Below are positions 10,299 to 21,667 of a DNA stretch of 64,000 bases, piece by piece. Each line of letters begins with the position of its first letter. Position 1 is the stretch's first letter. Below the pieces are notes generated by a model that saw nothing but the letters and a program-made list of their open reading frames with translations, made no database searches and was not told the origin of the DNA. A program made the translations under genes and the position numbers. Source of the DNA: Capsicum annuum (Eukaryota; Streptophyta; Magnoliopsida; Solanales; Solanaceae); NCBI RefSeq assembly GCF_002878395.1, contig NW_025856392.1, positions 335,718 through 399,717 of the forward strand. The letters are read 5' to 3'.

Positions 10299-10958
10299 TT
10301 ACACGCCCGAAAATCGGACCTTATCAAAGAGGCACCTTAGAGGTTACCCCAATAACCCATCATGATCATCACATCCATCACAGGGTCAGGTGAATCTCGA
10401 CCATATAATAAGATAGAAAAAATAATACCAGATGTCATAACTTAAACATGTCTAAATGCTTCATTACATTCATCAACTAACAAATATACCCAATTCCACA
10501 GTCATCCACAATACCTCTATACAAACTGATGTTGAGAAATATATATGAGCTTAAGAGAGTATTTAGTGTGTTGGATCCATCTAAAATGGATGTTTAGGAG
10601 GGTAAAAGGACTTATATAGTTAGAGGACTTACGGGTTTAGGCATGGGAAATGACCACAAGGCCCTTAAGTAAAAGTTGGAAAATGATCTTGTCCAGGGTT
10701 ACGACTCACGATAAGACTCAGTAAGGGAACTATATCGTAGGGTACTAGTGGTACCCTGACTTGAACCCTTGGCTTCTCCTAGGTCTCACACACTATTAAG
10801 GATATGACTATATACCCATGAGTTGTATCCACAGGGTATGACTCAAACCCAAATTGTATCCATCAATCATACCCCTAAATAGTCCACACCAAGATTTAAG
10901 ACACCTCTATATGACTCACTTCGTACGACTCGTACCCTTTTGGGTACGACTAAGGGGA
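10299..10958 (-). mobile_element. 3' LTR of G1, internally deleted
   Basis: Matches 21056-21310 and then 22845-23240 of the 5' LTR, so about 1.5 kb including the minisatellite has been lost near 10548. Its inner end is also deleted, so integrase sequence joins LTR sequence at about 10958. A 71-residue minus frame (10867-11082) is a chance fusion of integrase C-terminus with LTR. The outer end is TTACACGCCCG, a decayed TGACACG. Confidence 0.75.
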
Positions 10959-12060
10959 CTGGGTGAATGAAGTTCATACTATAAGGCAACTCCAACTCAT
11001 AGGCAATATTGCCAACCCTTTTCACAATCAAGTAGGGTCCAACACACCGGGGACTAAGCTTCCCCATCTTACCAAATTGCATTAGTCCCTTAATTAGAAA
11101 TACCTTTAAGAATACCTAATCGTCAATGCTAAATAGTAAATCCCTATGCCTCACATCCACATAGGACTTTTGGCGACTTTGAGTGGCATTTAATCTATCA
11201 TGAATCACCTTCACCTTTTCTAATGCTTGGCTAACTAAATCGGAGCCAAGCAATTTACCCTCACCAACTTTGTACCACCCAATAAGATATCGACATATCC
11301 TACCATACAATGTCTTATAAGGGGCTATGCCAATACTAGAGTGATAACGATTATTATAGGCAAACTAAATAAAAGGAAAGTGGCCATACCAACTACCACC
11401 ATAATCGATGACACAAGCCCACAACATATCTTCCAATATTTGGGTAGTCTTTTCCGCTTGACCATACATTTATGGGTGGAAAACGGTACTAAGACACATT
11501 ATAGTACCTAAACCCTTTTGGAACAACTTCCAAAAATGGGATAAAAATAAAAGACCGCAATCTGATATAATAGAAATCAAAGCATCATGCAACTTTACAA
11601 TCTCTACAAGATACAACTTAGTATAATCTTCCACTGAGTAATTTGTCCTCACGAGCAAAAAGTGAGCGGACTTGGTCATTGTATAAACAATGACCCAAGT
11701 TGAATCACGTTGATTCCAAGACCTAGGAAAACCAGTAATAAAATCCATATTAATTGCCTCTCTCTTCCATTCGGGGAACACGATTGCTTGATTTAACCCT
11801 CCGGGCCTCAGGTGCTTATTTTCACTTGTTGATACACCATACACTTGGTCACATAGCTAGCCACATCACATTTCATATTGCTTCACCAATAAAACTCTCT
11901 AAGATCGCGATACATCTTGGTGGAATCAGGATTTATAGCATACCGAGACTCATGAGCCTTGGCCATGACCCTTTCCCTTAATTTTTCAACATTGAGAGAC
12001 ATAGTCTACCTTGGTATCTCAAGATACCATCACCACCAATCACAAAATCCACAACTTTAT
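10959..12060 (-). pseudogene. Gypsy integrase remnant (G1)
   Basis: Integrase joins retrotransposon DNA to the genome. On the minus strand the catalytic core is open at 11470-11844 with REAINMDFITGFPRS (first catalytic Asp), WVIVYTMTKSAHFLLV, and ALISIISDCGLLFLSHFW (second Asp), ending at LSTVFHP. The third catalytic region is separated by a frame break. The following frame (11116-11310) has YGRICRYLIGWYKVGEGKLL and LNATQSRQKSYVDVRHRDL, and the last (from 11082) has FGKMGKLSPRCVGPYLIVKR and the HPV motif. It then runs into LTR sequence, so the chromodomain is absent. The N-terminal zinc region is faintly visible at 11850-12000. Confidence 0.85.
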
Positions 12061-13440
12061 GTTAACCCATACTGCTCTTGATCTTCATTAAGTTATGGTT
12101 TGAGGCTTGCTTCTCTTTTATCTCAACAAAAAGAGACGACTGAGATACCAAAAGCACAAATAAACCACCATCCTCGGAGTCTGCAAGTGGAACTCTAAGA
12201 TTATCCAAACGGTGAATGTCCTTAGCTAATTCCTAATTATCCTCATCTACATGGGCCAAACTCCCCCTGAATAACCTACGATGAGCATCGGCAACTAAAT
12301 TCTCCTTACCAAGATACAGATGAAGACCCATATCATATCTTTCAACAAACTGAGCCACCTTATTTATTGTCGATTTAACTCCTTTTGGGTAAACACATAT
12401 TGGAGACTCTTATAATCAGAAAAGATATTGACCTGGACCCCATAAAGGTAATGTTGCTAAATCTTTAATTCAAAAACCATAACTAACAACTCTAGGTCAT
12501 GAGTAGGGTAGTTCTTTTCATGAACTTCTAGAAGCATAGGCCACCACCCTACCATGTTAAATTAATACTCAACTGAGACAGACATGACAATCATCAAAAA
12601 AAATACAAAACCATCACTACCCTAGGGCAAGGTCAAAGCCAGAGCCAAAATTAAGTTCTTTTTTAACTTCTTAAAACTACCCTCACATGCATCGAACCAT
12701 AAAAACTTGACATTCTTTTGAGTAAACTTGGCTAAGGGGGAAGATATAGTAGAGAAACTATCCACAAATCTTTTATAGTAATTGGCTAGACCCAAGAAGC
12801 TCCGACTATCGATTGGAGTCGTAGGCCTAGGCCACTTCTGAACTACTGCAACCTTTTAGGGATCTACCATGATCCCTTAACTAGAGATTACATAACCAAG
12901 AAAAGCTATGGCTTTCAAACAAAACACACACTTAGAGATCTTGGCATATAAATGATGATCCTTGAAAGTTTGCAACACGGATCGGAGGTGATCTACATGA
13001 TCCACCTCACTCTTAGAATAGATGAGGATATTATCAATGAAGACGATGATAAACATATCCAAGAATAGATGGAAGACCCTATTCACCAATTCTATAAATT
13101 CCACTGGGAAATTGGTCTACCAAAAAGACATGACAAGAAACTCATAGTAACCATATTGGGTTCTAAACTGATGATAATGCGATCTAAGATTAATCTTAGA
13201 GAAATACTTCACACCCTGAATTTGATCAAATAAATCATTCATCCTATGAAGAGGGTATTTAATATTTATGGTCACTTTGTTCAATTAACGATAATCAATG
13301 AACATATGAAGGGAACCATCTATTTTGCACATGAATAACACGGGAGAACCCCAGGGAGAGACACTAGGGTAGATAAAACCTTTATCTAAGATGTCTTTTA
13401 ATTAATCCTTAATCTTGTTTAGCTCTATCGGAGCCATTCT
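12061..13440 (-). pseudogene. Gypsy reverse transcriptase and RNase H remnant (G1)
   Basis: The clearest part is the minus frame 12877-13104: FIELVNRVFHLFLDMFIIVFIDNILIYSKSE followed by LYAKISKCVFCLKAIAFLGY, the palm and thumb of Gypsy RT. The catalytic FIDD box reads FIDN (codon AAT at 13030-13032), which would abolish activity. Upstream (13140-13330) fragments of [21 protein letters not shown] and [13 protein letters not shown] are readable. RNase H lies at about 12300-12600 with a [22 protein letters not shown] segment. There are several frameshifts and stops. Confidence 0.85.
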
Positions 13441-14110
13441 ATAAGGAGGGATAGAAATTGGATAACTATCCGAAACAAGATCAATACCAAAATTAATTTC
13501 CTTATTGGGAGAAATACTGGGCAGATCATTAGGAAATACCTAACGAAACTCATTAACCATGGGAATGGATTATAGAGAAGGCTCTTATAGTTATAATCTT
13601 TACCTCTGACCAAATGATACAAATACCTCTTTAAAATCAACTTTTGGGCCTTTAGATAAGAAATGAACATTCCCTTAGTCACTAAGGGAACTACCTTTCC
13701 ATTAATGGCTGACTCATTAGAAAATTTAAAACTGACCCTATGGGGCCTAAAATCTAAGGAAGTAGAGCAAGAATACAACCAATCTATCCCAGAATCAAGT
13801 ATATCTCCCATTTATATGTCCAACTCTATCAAGTTTACAAGTATATCTCTATTACTAACTGATATCACACACCCCTTATAAACCCATCTAACAATCAGAA
13901 GGTCTTTAATCAGGGTAGAAATAAAAAAAGGAACCGATAAACTCATGAGACTACAATCAATATGCAAAGCCACATGTAAGGTCACATAAGAAAAAGTAGT
14001 CCCTGGATCAAGAAAATAATACACATCATGAGAGAAAAGTCTTAACATACCTGTGATAATATCGGGAGATGCCTCAGAGTCTTGGCTAGTAGTAAGTGCA
14101 TACAAGTGGT
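13441..14110 (-). pseudogene. Gypsy aspartic protease and linker (G1)
   Basis: Protease cuts the Gag-Pol precursor. The minus frame 13812-14105 carries YYFLDPGTTFSYVTLHVA (catalytic Asp-Pro-Gly-Thr variant of D-S/T-G, as is usual in plant chromoviruses), then LIVRWVYKGCVISV. The next minus frame, 13425-13811, continues with GIDWLYSCSTSLDFRPHRVSFKF, which normally follows an ILGMDWL motif, and FISYLKAQKLI. A frame shift separates the two frames. Confidence 0.82.
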
Positions 14111-14765
14111 TTCAAGCAGTGCCGGTGCTAGAAATAAAAGTAGAGGAATACATAGCACTCTTCAGTGTGTGAGTAGATGGAGTAGCAATAAGGGCCCTAT
14201 TAGACAAAAAAGATTCTAAGGAGGGGAACTCATATTCTATGTGCCTAACCTGACCATAATGGAAACATCTATTTCTTCCCTTCTCATACTAACCATAATG
14301 ATCCTGACCAAAATCTGCAAAGAGAGCAAAGCAGAGCTGACAAGGCACCACTAGCCTAAAATTGGTCACCTTGTGCTTGGGACCTACCTCTATACTAAGT
14401 CCAACGACCACCCAAAAAATTTAGGTAAAGAAACAAAACACTAGCTGAGTATAAAGAACTCAAACTCCCCCACTTCTTCCATGAACTCTTGCCACCATCA
14501 CCACACTATACTCAGAAGGCCTAAATTTCTCTCCTTGCCTCTCACTAACCTTAACTGGATTTTTTCTCATATTCCTCTAGTTTCAAATAGACAATCAACC
14601 TCGAAATATCTGTGTTTTCGATCAACAATGCTATTTTTCTCTCAAGGACTAACTTGAGACAAACCTGAGATAAACTTATGTATTTTAGCCCTCATACTAT
14701 AATCTATCTCAGGAGCATACCTTGATAATTGATGCAATTTCAAGGCATACTCTTGAATGGGATTC
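14111..14765 (-). pseudogene. Gag 3' part with worn zinc knuckle (G1)
   Basis: Minus-strand continuation of gag up to the E1 insertion. At about 14235-14275 a CCHC zinc knuckle is recognisable as RCFHYGQVRHIEYE: the first Cys and His remain, but the second Cys is Tyr and the last is lost. It is bordered by Ser/Gly-rich linker typical of chromovirus Gag. The frame is interrupted at 14765 and continues at 20289 beyond E1. Confidence 0.65.
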
Positions 14766-16289
14766 TAATGTGTGAGTAGATGCTAACACATTTGAGGCTT
14801 TTAACTAAGAATAATTGCAAAGTCTTAAGCAACTTTTGTCATTTTTAATTGTTTTATCTTTGATTTTGCAGTGGAAGTCAAAAGTCAATAGAACCAACAA
14901 TGATGGAAGTAAAAGAGTTGAAATATAAAGAAAATAGAAGAGAAGTATGGCTAACAACACTCTTGATAAGTCATCAGCACTCTGATAGGTTATCAGCTTC
15001 ACCGTCAGCCTTAAATAGAGAATAGGATTTAGTTAGAAAAAGTGACGACGACATGTGATAAGCTGTTAGCCTTGTGATAATCCTTCAGAGTCATTGTCAA
15101 CCTTAGACAGAACATGGGAGCTGAGGTGGAGAAGTGGCGACATTATCTGATATGTCATCACAGTTTTGATAAGCCGTCAGGATTCACTGTCAGCCTTAAG
15201 CAGAAATTGTCAAAACTAAAGAGGAGCTAACGACATTTATGATAAGCCATCTGCCTCCTAATAAGGCATCACACATGTCATCACCTAATCTGAGAAGAAC
15301 ACTAGACTCTGTTATTTTGTTTCCATAATTACGCTAAAGTATTTAAAGCATAGTTTAGGATTTTTTAAGGAGTCTAAACCTATTTTTGAATGCGTGTATG
15401 TTTTTATTTTCTCTCTAGTTTCTTGGGTTGAACAAAACAATTAACTTTGAAGAGATTATCATTAATATTTTAGGATTTTTTCTTTGATCTAATCTGAGAA
15501 ACACTTGTTGCTATTCATATTGTTGTAAGTTCATGTTTCAAATTATGAATTTAACTTCTTGTATCAATTATTACATTATGAGTTGCTAAATCCCTTTAAC
15601 CCGAATTATGGTATCTATGGGTTAGTTCTTGGTAAGTTGCTAAGTGTTCAAGATTCTAAAGGTAATAAGACTCCTTAATACTTCCAAAGTTTTAATTATT
15701 GTGTATTATTTGCAAATAATAGATAGCACTGACTTTGATTTGGTTGAGATAAGAAATCAACTATAGTAGGAAGTTAATTATTAATAGGGACTTGGAAGCT
15801 ACCAACTTTTTGTTTAATAATTGATGTGTTAACAAGGTTAATTAACCTGAGGTAAAGTCTGGTCAGTGAATATAAAATCCCTAATTTTGAAAGGATTAGG
15901 TAATTAAATGCTTAAGTAGTTCGAGAGACATTTAGGCATAACTTTGATAAAGACAATCTGTTATTCCTACATATCGTGAGAATCTTGAATCACTATTAGC
16001 ATCTGTCAAGTACCAAAACCCATAGTGAACATAATTCTAGTTTTCCATAAACTCTTGATTACAAACACTAAAACTAAAGTGACTAACAATTATTTACTGA
16101 TCATTAAAAACTCCCATTTTATCTTTTCATATCATTTTTTTGAATTTAACTTGTAGCTTTATTTTCAAACATGTTTAATCGCCACTCACATTGTTCCCTG
16201 TTGATTCGACCGCAACTCCAAAGTTTGGTAAATATATTAACGACGATCGATTACATTCTCTCATGAGAGGTGTAGTTTGAGAATTATCA
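14766..16289 (+). mobile_element. 5' LTR of E1
   Basis: Starts TAATGTGTGAGTAGATGC (TG decayed to TA) and ends GTTTGAGAATTATCA. Aligns end to end with 18763-20288, including the CTGATAAG-CGTCAG rich block near 14950-15290 and the TAATTAACCTGAGGT block near 15840. Confidence 0.88.
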
Positions 16290-16293
16290 AAAA

Positions 16294-16311
16294 TGGTGCC
16301 ATTGCTGGGGA
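16294..16311 (+). promoter_or_regulatory. Primer-binding site, tRNA-Asp type, E1
   Basis: TGGTGCCATTGCTGGGGA, two or three changes from the complement of plant tRNA-Asp 3' end. It lies four bases inside the 5' LTR. Confidence 0.85.
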
Positions 16312-16349
16312 TATTTGGCGTATTGAGTTGGTTTGAAATTTAAGTTTAC

Positions 16350-16667
16350 TTGCTTGAATTCAAACTTGTAAATATTTCTTTTGTTTATTTTTTTATTTTC
16401 TTTTATTTTTATTTTTCTCATACCTTTCTTGAGATATCATCCTCGATAGATGGTTATTTGAGTGATGACGATTCTGGTTATTATTATGGGGGACCATATT
16501 TTGAGGCTTGCTGTCCAGATTTACCTGAAAGTGCATAGATGGGTCATTCATCATATGATGTGGATACTGTCATACTTACTGTGACTTGGTGTTTGGCTTG
16601 TGGTCAAAGAGATCATACTAACGATATGTGTGTTGTCATGATTCAAGTGAACAAATTGATAAAATGA
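16350..16667 (+). pseudogene. Small ORF with CCHC zinc knuckle in E1
   Basis: Just after the primer site one frame runs 106 codons with a single internal TAG (16536-16538, plausibly from CAG). It opens with a hydrophobic Phe/Tyr-rich stretch (residues about 10-25), then an acidic and Tyr/Gly-rich part (GYLSDDDSGYYYGGPYFEAC) and, after the stop, WCLACGQRDHTNDMC at 16584-16628. That is a perfect CX2CX4HX4C zinc knuckle, the RNA-binding motif of retroviral nucleocapsid. E2 has an equivalent product at 41330-41700. It could be a shortened Gag or nucleocapsid-like protein of this non-autonomous group; that role is inference. The next 500 bases are acidic, charged and coding-like (ESSKIVEECEDEEQ at 16950) but broken. 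Confidence 0.6.
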
Positions 16668-18746
16668 ATCTTAGAGAATCAAGAACAGTTATGGATAGAG
16701 CTGAAAGAGTTACCACTCCCTCCATGTTTATAGTGGCTAAACAAAGAAGAATATGAAGGGGATATTAGCCAGTTTGAGAACAAAAATCAAGAATAGAAAC
16801 AACTTGATTGTCATCTTAATCTTAAGAATGACATTGAGAAGGTGAATAAAAGTTAGTGTGTAGTAGATAGTGTAAATTTTGAAGTAAAATTAGTTGGGCC
16901 TCACTCGAAGCATTTTTCCACTTTATGTTTCGATGATATCTTATATGTGGAATCATCTAAAATAGTGGAAGAGTGTGAAGATGAGGAACAAAAATCCTAT
17001 ATTCTTTATTTTGCACTTGATAAGCAACATAAAAACACACATCACTTTAAGGCCAAGTGTTTTACCACGTTTAATCCATTACACAACTTCTTAATTTTTG
17101 TACCACCCTCTATGATCGAGGCAAGAATATGGACTCTAAGTTGGGGGTGAGATTCATATCCTCAAGGTGGAGAAAAAAGCTGAGTTGGGTCATACCGTGA
17201 CACTAAATTAGGCGCTTCTTGGGAGAAAACACAAGGTATTTTGTTGTTTGTATTCATATTATATGATTGACATCAGATCTTTACACCCATGGTGCCACAG
17301 GTATATTTCTGACTCTATTGTTTTGGTTTGATGTATTGAGGACAATGTATGATTATAAGTTGAGGGCGTGACTACTTGTGGGTGTTGATGTCCTCTTCGG
17401 GTTTTTGTTGTGATGCCTCTTTTTTTCGGAGTCTTGTTCATAGTAGAGTTGGCATATTTAGGCGTATTGTGATTTGTTGTAAAATGTTGTAGTTGACTAG
17501 GAGAAATACAAGTACCTTAGGCAATTAACATATTTTTTTTGACTTTTGAACACCTGTCTAATGGTCTGTTTTATAATTGTGTGATATGCATTTATGTGTG
17601 ACCACTGTGCATCTTGATGTGGCATTAGTACTAGTGACATGATAATCACTGCTATTAATTGCATGAACCGAATGGGTAGTAGCTTGTGATGTACCTTTGT
17701 GCCATGAGTGTGTGAGATACTACCTAGTTCCCATTGTGTGTTAAATCCAGAACTTGCACGGTTGGTCTTGCTTTGGTTATAGAACAGCGGTTAAAAAAGG
17801 ATCATAGGCCGTTGTTGATATTAGTTCACTTTTAGCCTAAATTACCTTTCATGTGTGCATAATATCCCTTGATCCAAATTTTGAGCCTGAATGCCTATTT
17901 TTTATTATACCTATCATCTTCCTATTCATATCACAATGAACTTGTTTTGGCCTTGGTCCTCCTTGGACAATTGTGCACATTAACTTAGGCAAATAGCCTA
18001 AGTTGAGAGCGGCTACCATAAGGGTGCGTGATGTAAAATGAGTATGAGGAAAAGTAGAATAAAAGAAAATAATAAAAAGTTGGGTGCGGTGAAAAGAATA
18101 AGAAGAGAAAAGTTGTGAAAAAAGAAGAAATGATTGTCAAAAAAATCGCACCCATCCTGAATATGTGTGATCAAGAAAAAAGAAGAATAGAAAAAGGTTA
18201 ATAAGTGAGACCCCAGAAGCTAGTGTAGTGTCAAGGAGGTTTAGTCACTTTAAATATCATCGAGTATCATATCATCCCCTAGCCTACATTACAAGCCTAA
18301 GAGAAGACCTATAGTAATCCTAGCGGACCGGTATGAAAATCTTTGTAATGAAAATAAGCGAAATCCTACGATATTGGCATACATTGATTGGAACTTCATT
18401 CTGAGTCTGAGTGTATTTTGATTGTCCCTATGGTTACATATGTGATGTTTGATAAAAGTGATGTGGGACTACTTTGTAGTGAGGGCACACTGGTTATGTT
18501 TCTAGTTGCTAACTTGTTTGGATAGTGTAATCTTGGTACATGCATGGTTGTTGTTGCTAAATTGATGCCATATCTTGATTCATGTGTGTCGCATTGTTGT
18601 CCTTCAATAATATGCACATCTGTTATTTTTAAATTAATTGACCTTGGAGATGGTGAAGATGTGTTGAGATAATTTGGATGGTTGACTGCGGAATGTACTT
18701 TGTATCCTCTTAGTTGTGTTTTAGGTGCTTGAGAACAAGCAATTGT
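16668..18746 (+). other. E1 interior without recognisable domains
   Basis: No pol domain in any frame. It contains a frame at 16947-17150 beginning with an acidic ESSKIVEECEDEEQ stretch and ending at a purine-rich TTGGGGGTGAG word, then a worn motif at 17197-17230 shared with E2. Positions 17990-18200 carry AAGTTGAGAG and A/G-rich runs like the 3' tails of Athila/Tat elements. Confidence 0.6.
17197..17230 (+). other. Athila/Tat-type landmark motif in E1
   Basis: Reads GTGACACTAAATTAGGCGCT then TCTTGGGAGAAAAC, a decayed version of the GCGACGTTAAA...AGCGCTT..TGGGAGGCAACCC block that I associate with Athila elements. The E2 copy is at 42567-42601. Confidence 0.55.
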
Positions 18747-18762
18747 TTTAAGTTGAGGGTGT
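18747..18762 (+). promoter_or_regulatory. Polypurine tract of E1
   Basis: TTTAAGTTGAGGGTGT directly before the 3' LTR start at 18763. It is G/A-rich but contains T, as in other Athila/Tat elements (AAGTTGGGGGTG). It would prime plus-strand DNA synthesis. Confidence 0.55.
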
Positions 18763-20288
18763 TGATGTGTGAGCAGATGCTAACACATTTGAGGCTTTTA
18801 ACTGAGAATAGTTGCAAAGTCTTAAGCAACTTTTTTTCATTTTTGATTATTTTATCATTGATTTTGCAGTAGAAGTCAAGAGGCAAGAGAACCAACAATG
18901 ATGGAAGTAAAAGAGTTGAAATCTGAAGAAAATAAAAGAGAAGTGTGGCTGATGACATTCCTGATAAGTCGTCATCACTCTGATAGGTAATCAGATTTAT
19001 TATCAACCTTAACCAGAGAATAGGATTCAGTTGGAAGAAGTGATGACGACATGTGATAAGCCGTCAGCCTTGTGATAAGCTGTCAGAGTCGCCGCCAGCC
19101 TTACACAGAACATGGGAGCTAAGGTGGAGAAGTGATGATATTGTCTTATATGTCGTTACAGTTTTGATAAGCCGTCAGGATTCACCATCACCCTTAAGCA
19201 GAAATTGTCAAAATTGAAGAGGAGCTGACGACATCCATGATAAGTCGTCAGCCTCCTGATAAGGCGTCACGCATGTCGTCACCTAATCCGAGAAGAACAC
19301 TGAACTCTGTGATTTTGTCTCCATAATTAGGCTAAAGTATTTAGAGAATAGTTTAGGGTTTTCTAAGGAGGCTAAACCTATTTTCGAACACAAGTATTTA
19401 GTTATTTTCTCTCTAGTTTCTAGGCTTGAACGAAACAATTATCTTTGAAGAGATTATCATCAATATTTTGGGATTTGTAGTTTGATCTAATCTGAGAAAC
19501 ACCCGTTGCTATTCATCTTGTTGTAAGTTCATCTTTCAAATTATGAATTCAACTTGTTGTATCGATTATTACATTATGAGTGACTATATCCCTTTAACTC
19601 GAATTATGGGATCTATGGGTTAGGTCTTGGTAAGTTGCTAAGTGATTAAGATTCTAAAGGTAATAGGACTCCTTGATAATTCTGAGGTTTTAATTATTGT
19701 CTATTGGTTGCAAACAATAAATAGCACCTACTTTGATTTGCTTGATATAGGAAATCAACTATAGTAAGAAGTGAATTATGGACAGGGACTTAGAAGCTAC
19801 CAACCTTCCATTTAATAATTGACGTTGTAACAAGGTTAATTAACCTGAGGTGAATTCTGGTTAGTGAATATAAACTCCCTAAGATCAAGTGGATTCGGTA
19901 ATTAAATGCATAAGTAGGTCGAGAGACATTTAGGCATAACTTCGATAAAGATAATCTGTTGTTCCTACCTATCATGAGAATCTTAAATCACTATTAGAAA
20001 TTGTCAAGTACCAAAACCCATAGTGAACATAATTTTGGTTTTCCTTAAACTCTTGATTACAAACACTGAAACTAAAGTGACCAATAATTATTTGTTGATC
20101 ATCAAAAACCCCTCATTTTATCTTTTCCTTTCATTTGTTTGAATTTAACATGTAGCTTTAGTTTCAAACTAGTTTAATCGCCACTCACATTGTTCCTGGT
20201 GGATTCGACCCCGACTCTAAAGTTAGGTAAATATATTAGCGACGATCACTTGCATTCTCACATGAGAGGTGTAGTTTGAGCGTTATAA
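18763..20288 (+). mobile_element. 3' LTR of E1
   Basis: Starts TGATGTGTGAGCAGATGC and ends GTTTGAGCGTTATAA. Matches the 5' LTR over its full length. The minus-strand frames 18710-19006 and 14805-15002 are the same chance frame in the two LTRs. Confidence 0.88.
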
Positions 20289-21030
20289 ATATCCTTCCTT
20301 TCTTCAAGTTCACAAACTCTTCTTCCTTTGCCTCCGTCAACTCTAGAGGAAAGAAGTGATCTAAGAAAGCCTCGGAGAAGTCCTCCCATACCATTGGTAC
20401 GCTACATCTCTCAATTGGTAGGAACCAAACTCAACGGTCTCAATCTCTGAAGCATGCATGATTTAGAAGATGTTTATTTCATCAACAAAGCTTTGAGGAT
20501 CCTTCTCAAACTTTGCACCAAAGAACATAGGAGGGCTCAACCTCATAAATTGGCCAATTCTTGTGGTATCAGAAGAAACGGTAGCTGGAGTACCACGCTC
20601 CACTTGAAAAGATACCAATTAAGTCAAATGGTTAATAGAGAGATGAAACTCCGCATTAGTAGCATCCCCTTGAGGTGATGGAATAGAAGGGTCACTTTTA
20701 TAGTCGGGGTTGTTAGGAATAGGTGGAAGCCCATGAAGATGGTCGGATGCCACAACCTTAGCCTGGGTTCAAACTCTAAAAGTTGGATGCGCTTCATCCA
20801 TAGGGCTCTTAGAAGGTTTTTCCTGAGTATCAAATCCATGGAGGCATGATCTGGTAGATAGCAAATAAAAATTAGAGGAATCCAAGACCTTAGACTCTAT
20901 AGCTTGTGACTGAAACACATGAAAGAGAAAGATTTCCTAAAATGTCTCTTAGCTCTTTTATAAGTGTGGCATGCTTCACACCTATAAAAGAAACTCCACT
21001 CAACATGGTATTGTGGATACCCAACTGACC
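20289..21030 (-). pseudogene. Gag N-terminal part (G1)
   Basis: The other half of the gag opened by E1. The plus strand aligns with G2 gag at 51030-51840: the phrases CTAAGAAAGCCTCGGAGAAG, TACCATTGGTACGCTAC and AACATAGGAGGGCTCAACCT each have a counterpart there. On the minus strand these encode the chromovirus gag helices (a PPMFFGAKFEKDPQ-like and SYQLRDVAYVWYE-like region), with stops. Near 20839 is the gag start region. About 180 further bases lead to the primer site. Confidence 0.7.
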
Positions 21031-21035
21031 ATGAA

Positions 21036-21053
21036 CCTAGGTTCTCATGCCAA
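21036..21053 (-). promoter_or_regulatory. Primer-binding site, tRNA-iMet type, G1
   Basis: Minus strand reads TTGGCATGAGAACCTAGG, a decayed TTGGTATCAGAGCCTAGG, the initiator-tRNA primer site usual for chromoviruses. It lies two bases from the 5' LTR boundary at 21056. Confidence 0.7.
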
Positions 21054-21667
21054 CTTGACACACCAAAAAATTAAGCCATGTCGTAGGGGCACCTCAAACC
21101 CAAATAAACTAGAAGTCACCTTGATAACCCACCATAATTATCACATCCATCATAAGGGAAGGATGAATCCCGACCATATAATAAGATAGAGGAAACAATA
21201 CTAGAAGTCATAACTTAAACATGCCTAAACACTTCATTATATTCTTCAACTAACCAATAAATTAAAGTCCATAGTCATCCATAATACCCCTATAAAAACC
21301 AAAGTTTATAAATGTATATGTCGGGAAAAGCCCCCAACAATAGCCAAACCAAGTAAAAATAAAACTAAGTCTAAAGATAGGAGACCAAGAAGGAATGTAT
21401 TCCTAAGTAAGGAAGCATACAACTCCCAAGTCAATGTAGGAACTGCTTCGATCACCTAATTATTATGCAGGAAAATAAGATGATGCTCTATCACCTATGT
21501 CATGTGGGGACATAGCATATAAAGTAACATCATAATTCAACAACAAGTCAATATATATCATATTCAATCACATTCATAACCTTGTCTATACATATAGACA
21601 TATCACATGCTAACTAATAGGGCAAGTCTTATCAATATTTTGGAAGAACTCATTCATCATACATGTA

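Larger units (their letters stand above)
14766..20288 (+). mobile_element. E1: complete non-autonomous Athila/Tat-like LTR element
   Basis: A 5.5-kb element with two LTRs of near-equal length (14766-16289, 1524 bases; 18763-20288, 1526 bases), a tRNA-Asp-type primer site just inside the 5' LTR, a purine-rich tract just before the 3' LTR, and a 2.47-kb interior without protease, RT or integrase. It lies in G1 gag: the host sequence ...ACTCTTGAATGGG on the left and ATATCCTTCC on the right rejoin as in G2 at 51005-51040. Target duplication is not clearly preserved (GATTC against ATATC). The LTRs differ at many positions, so it is old. Movement would need proteins from an autonomous relative. Confidence 0.88.

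Noticed and set aside
13663..13881. Plus-strand frame of 72 residues in G1
   Set aside because: Shadow of the minus-strand protease-RT linker.
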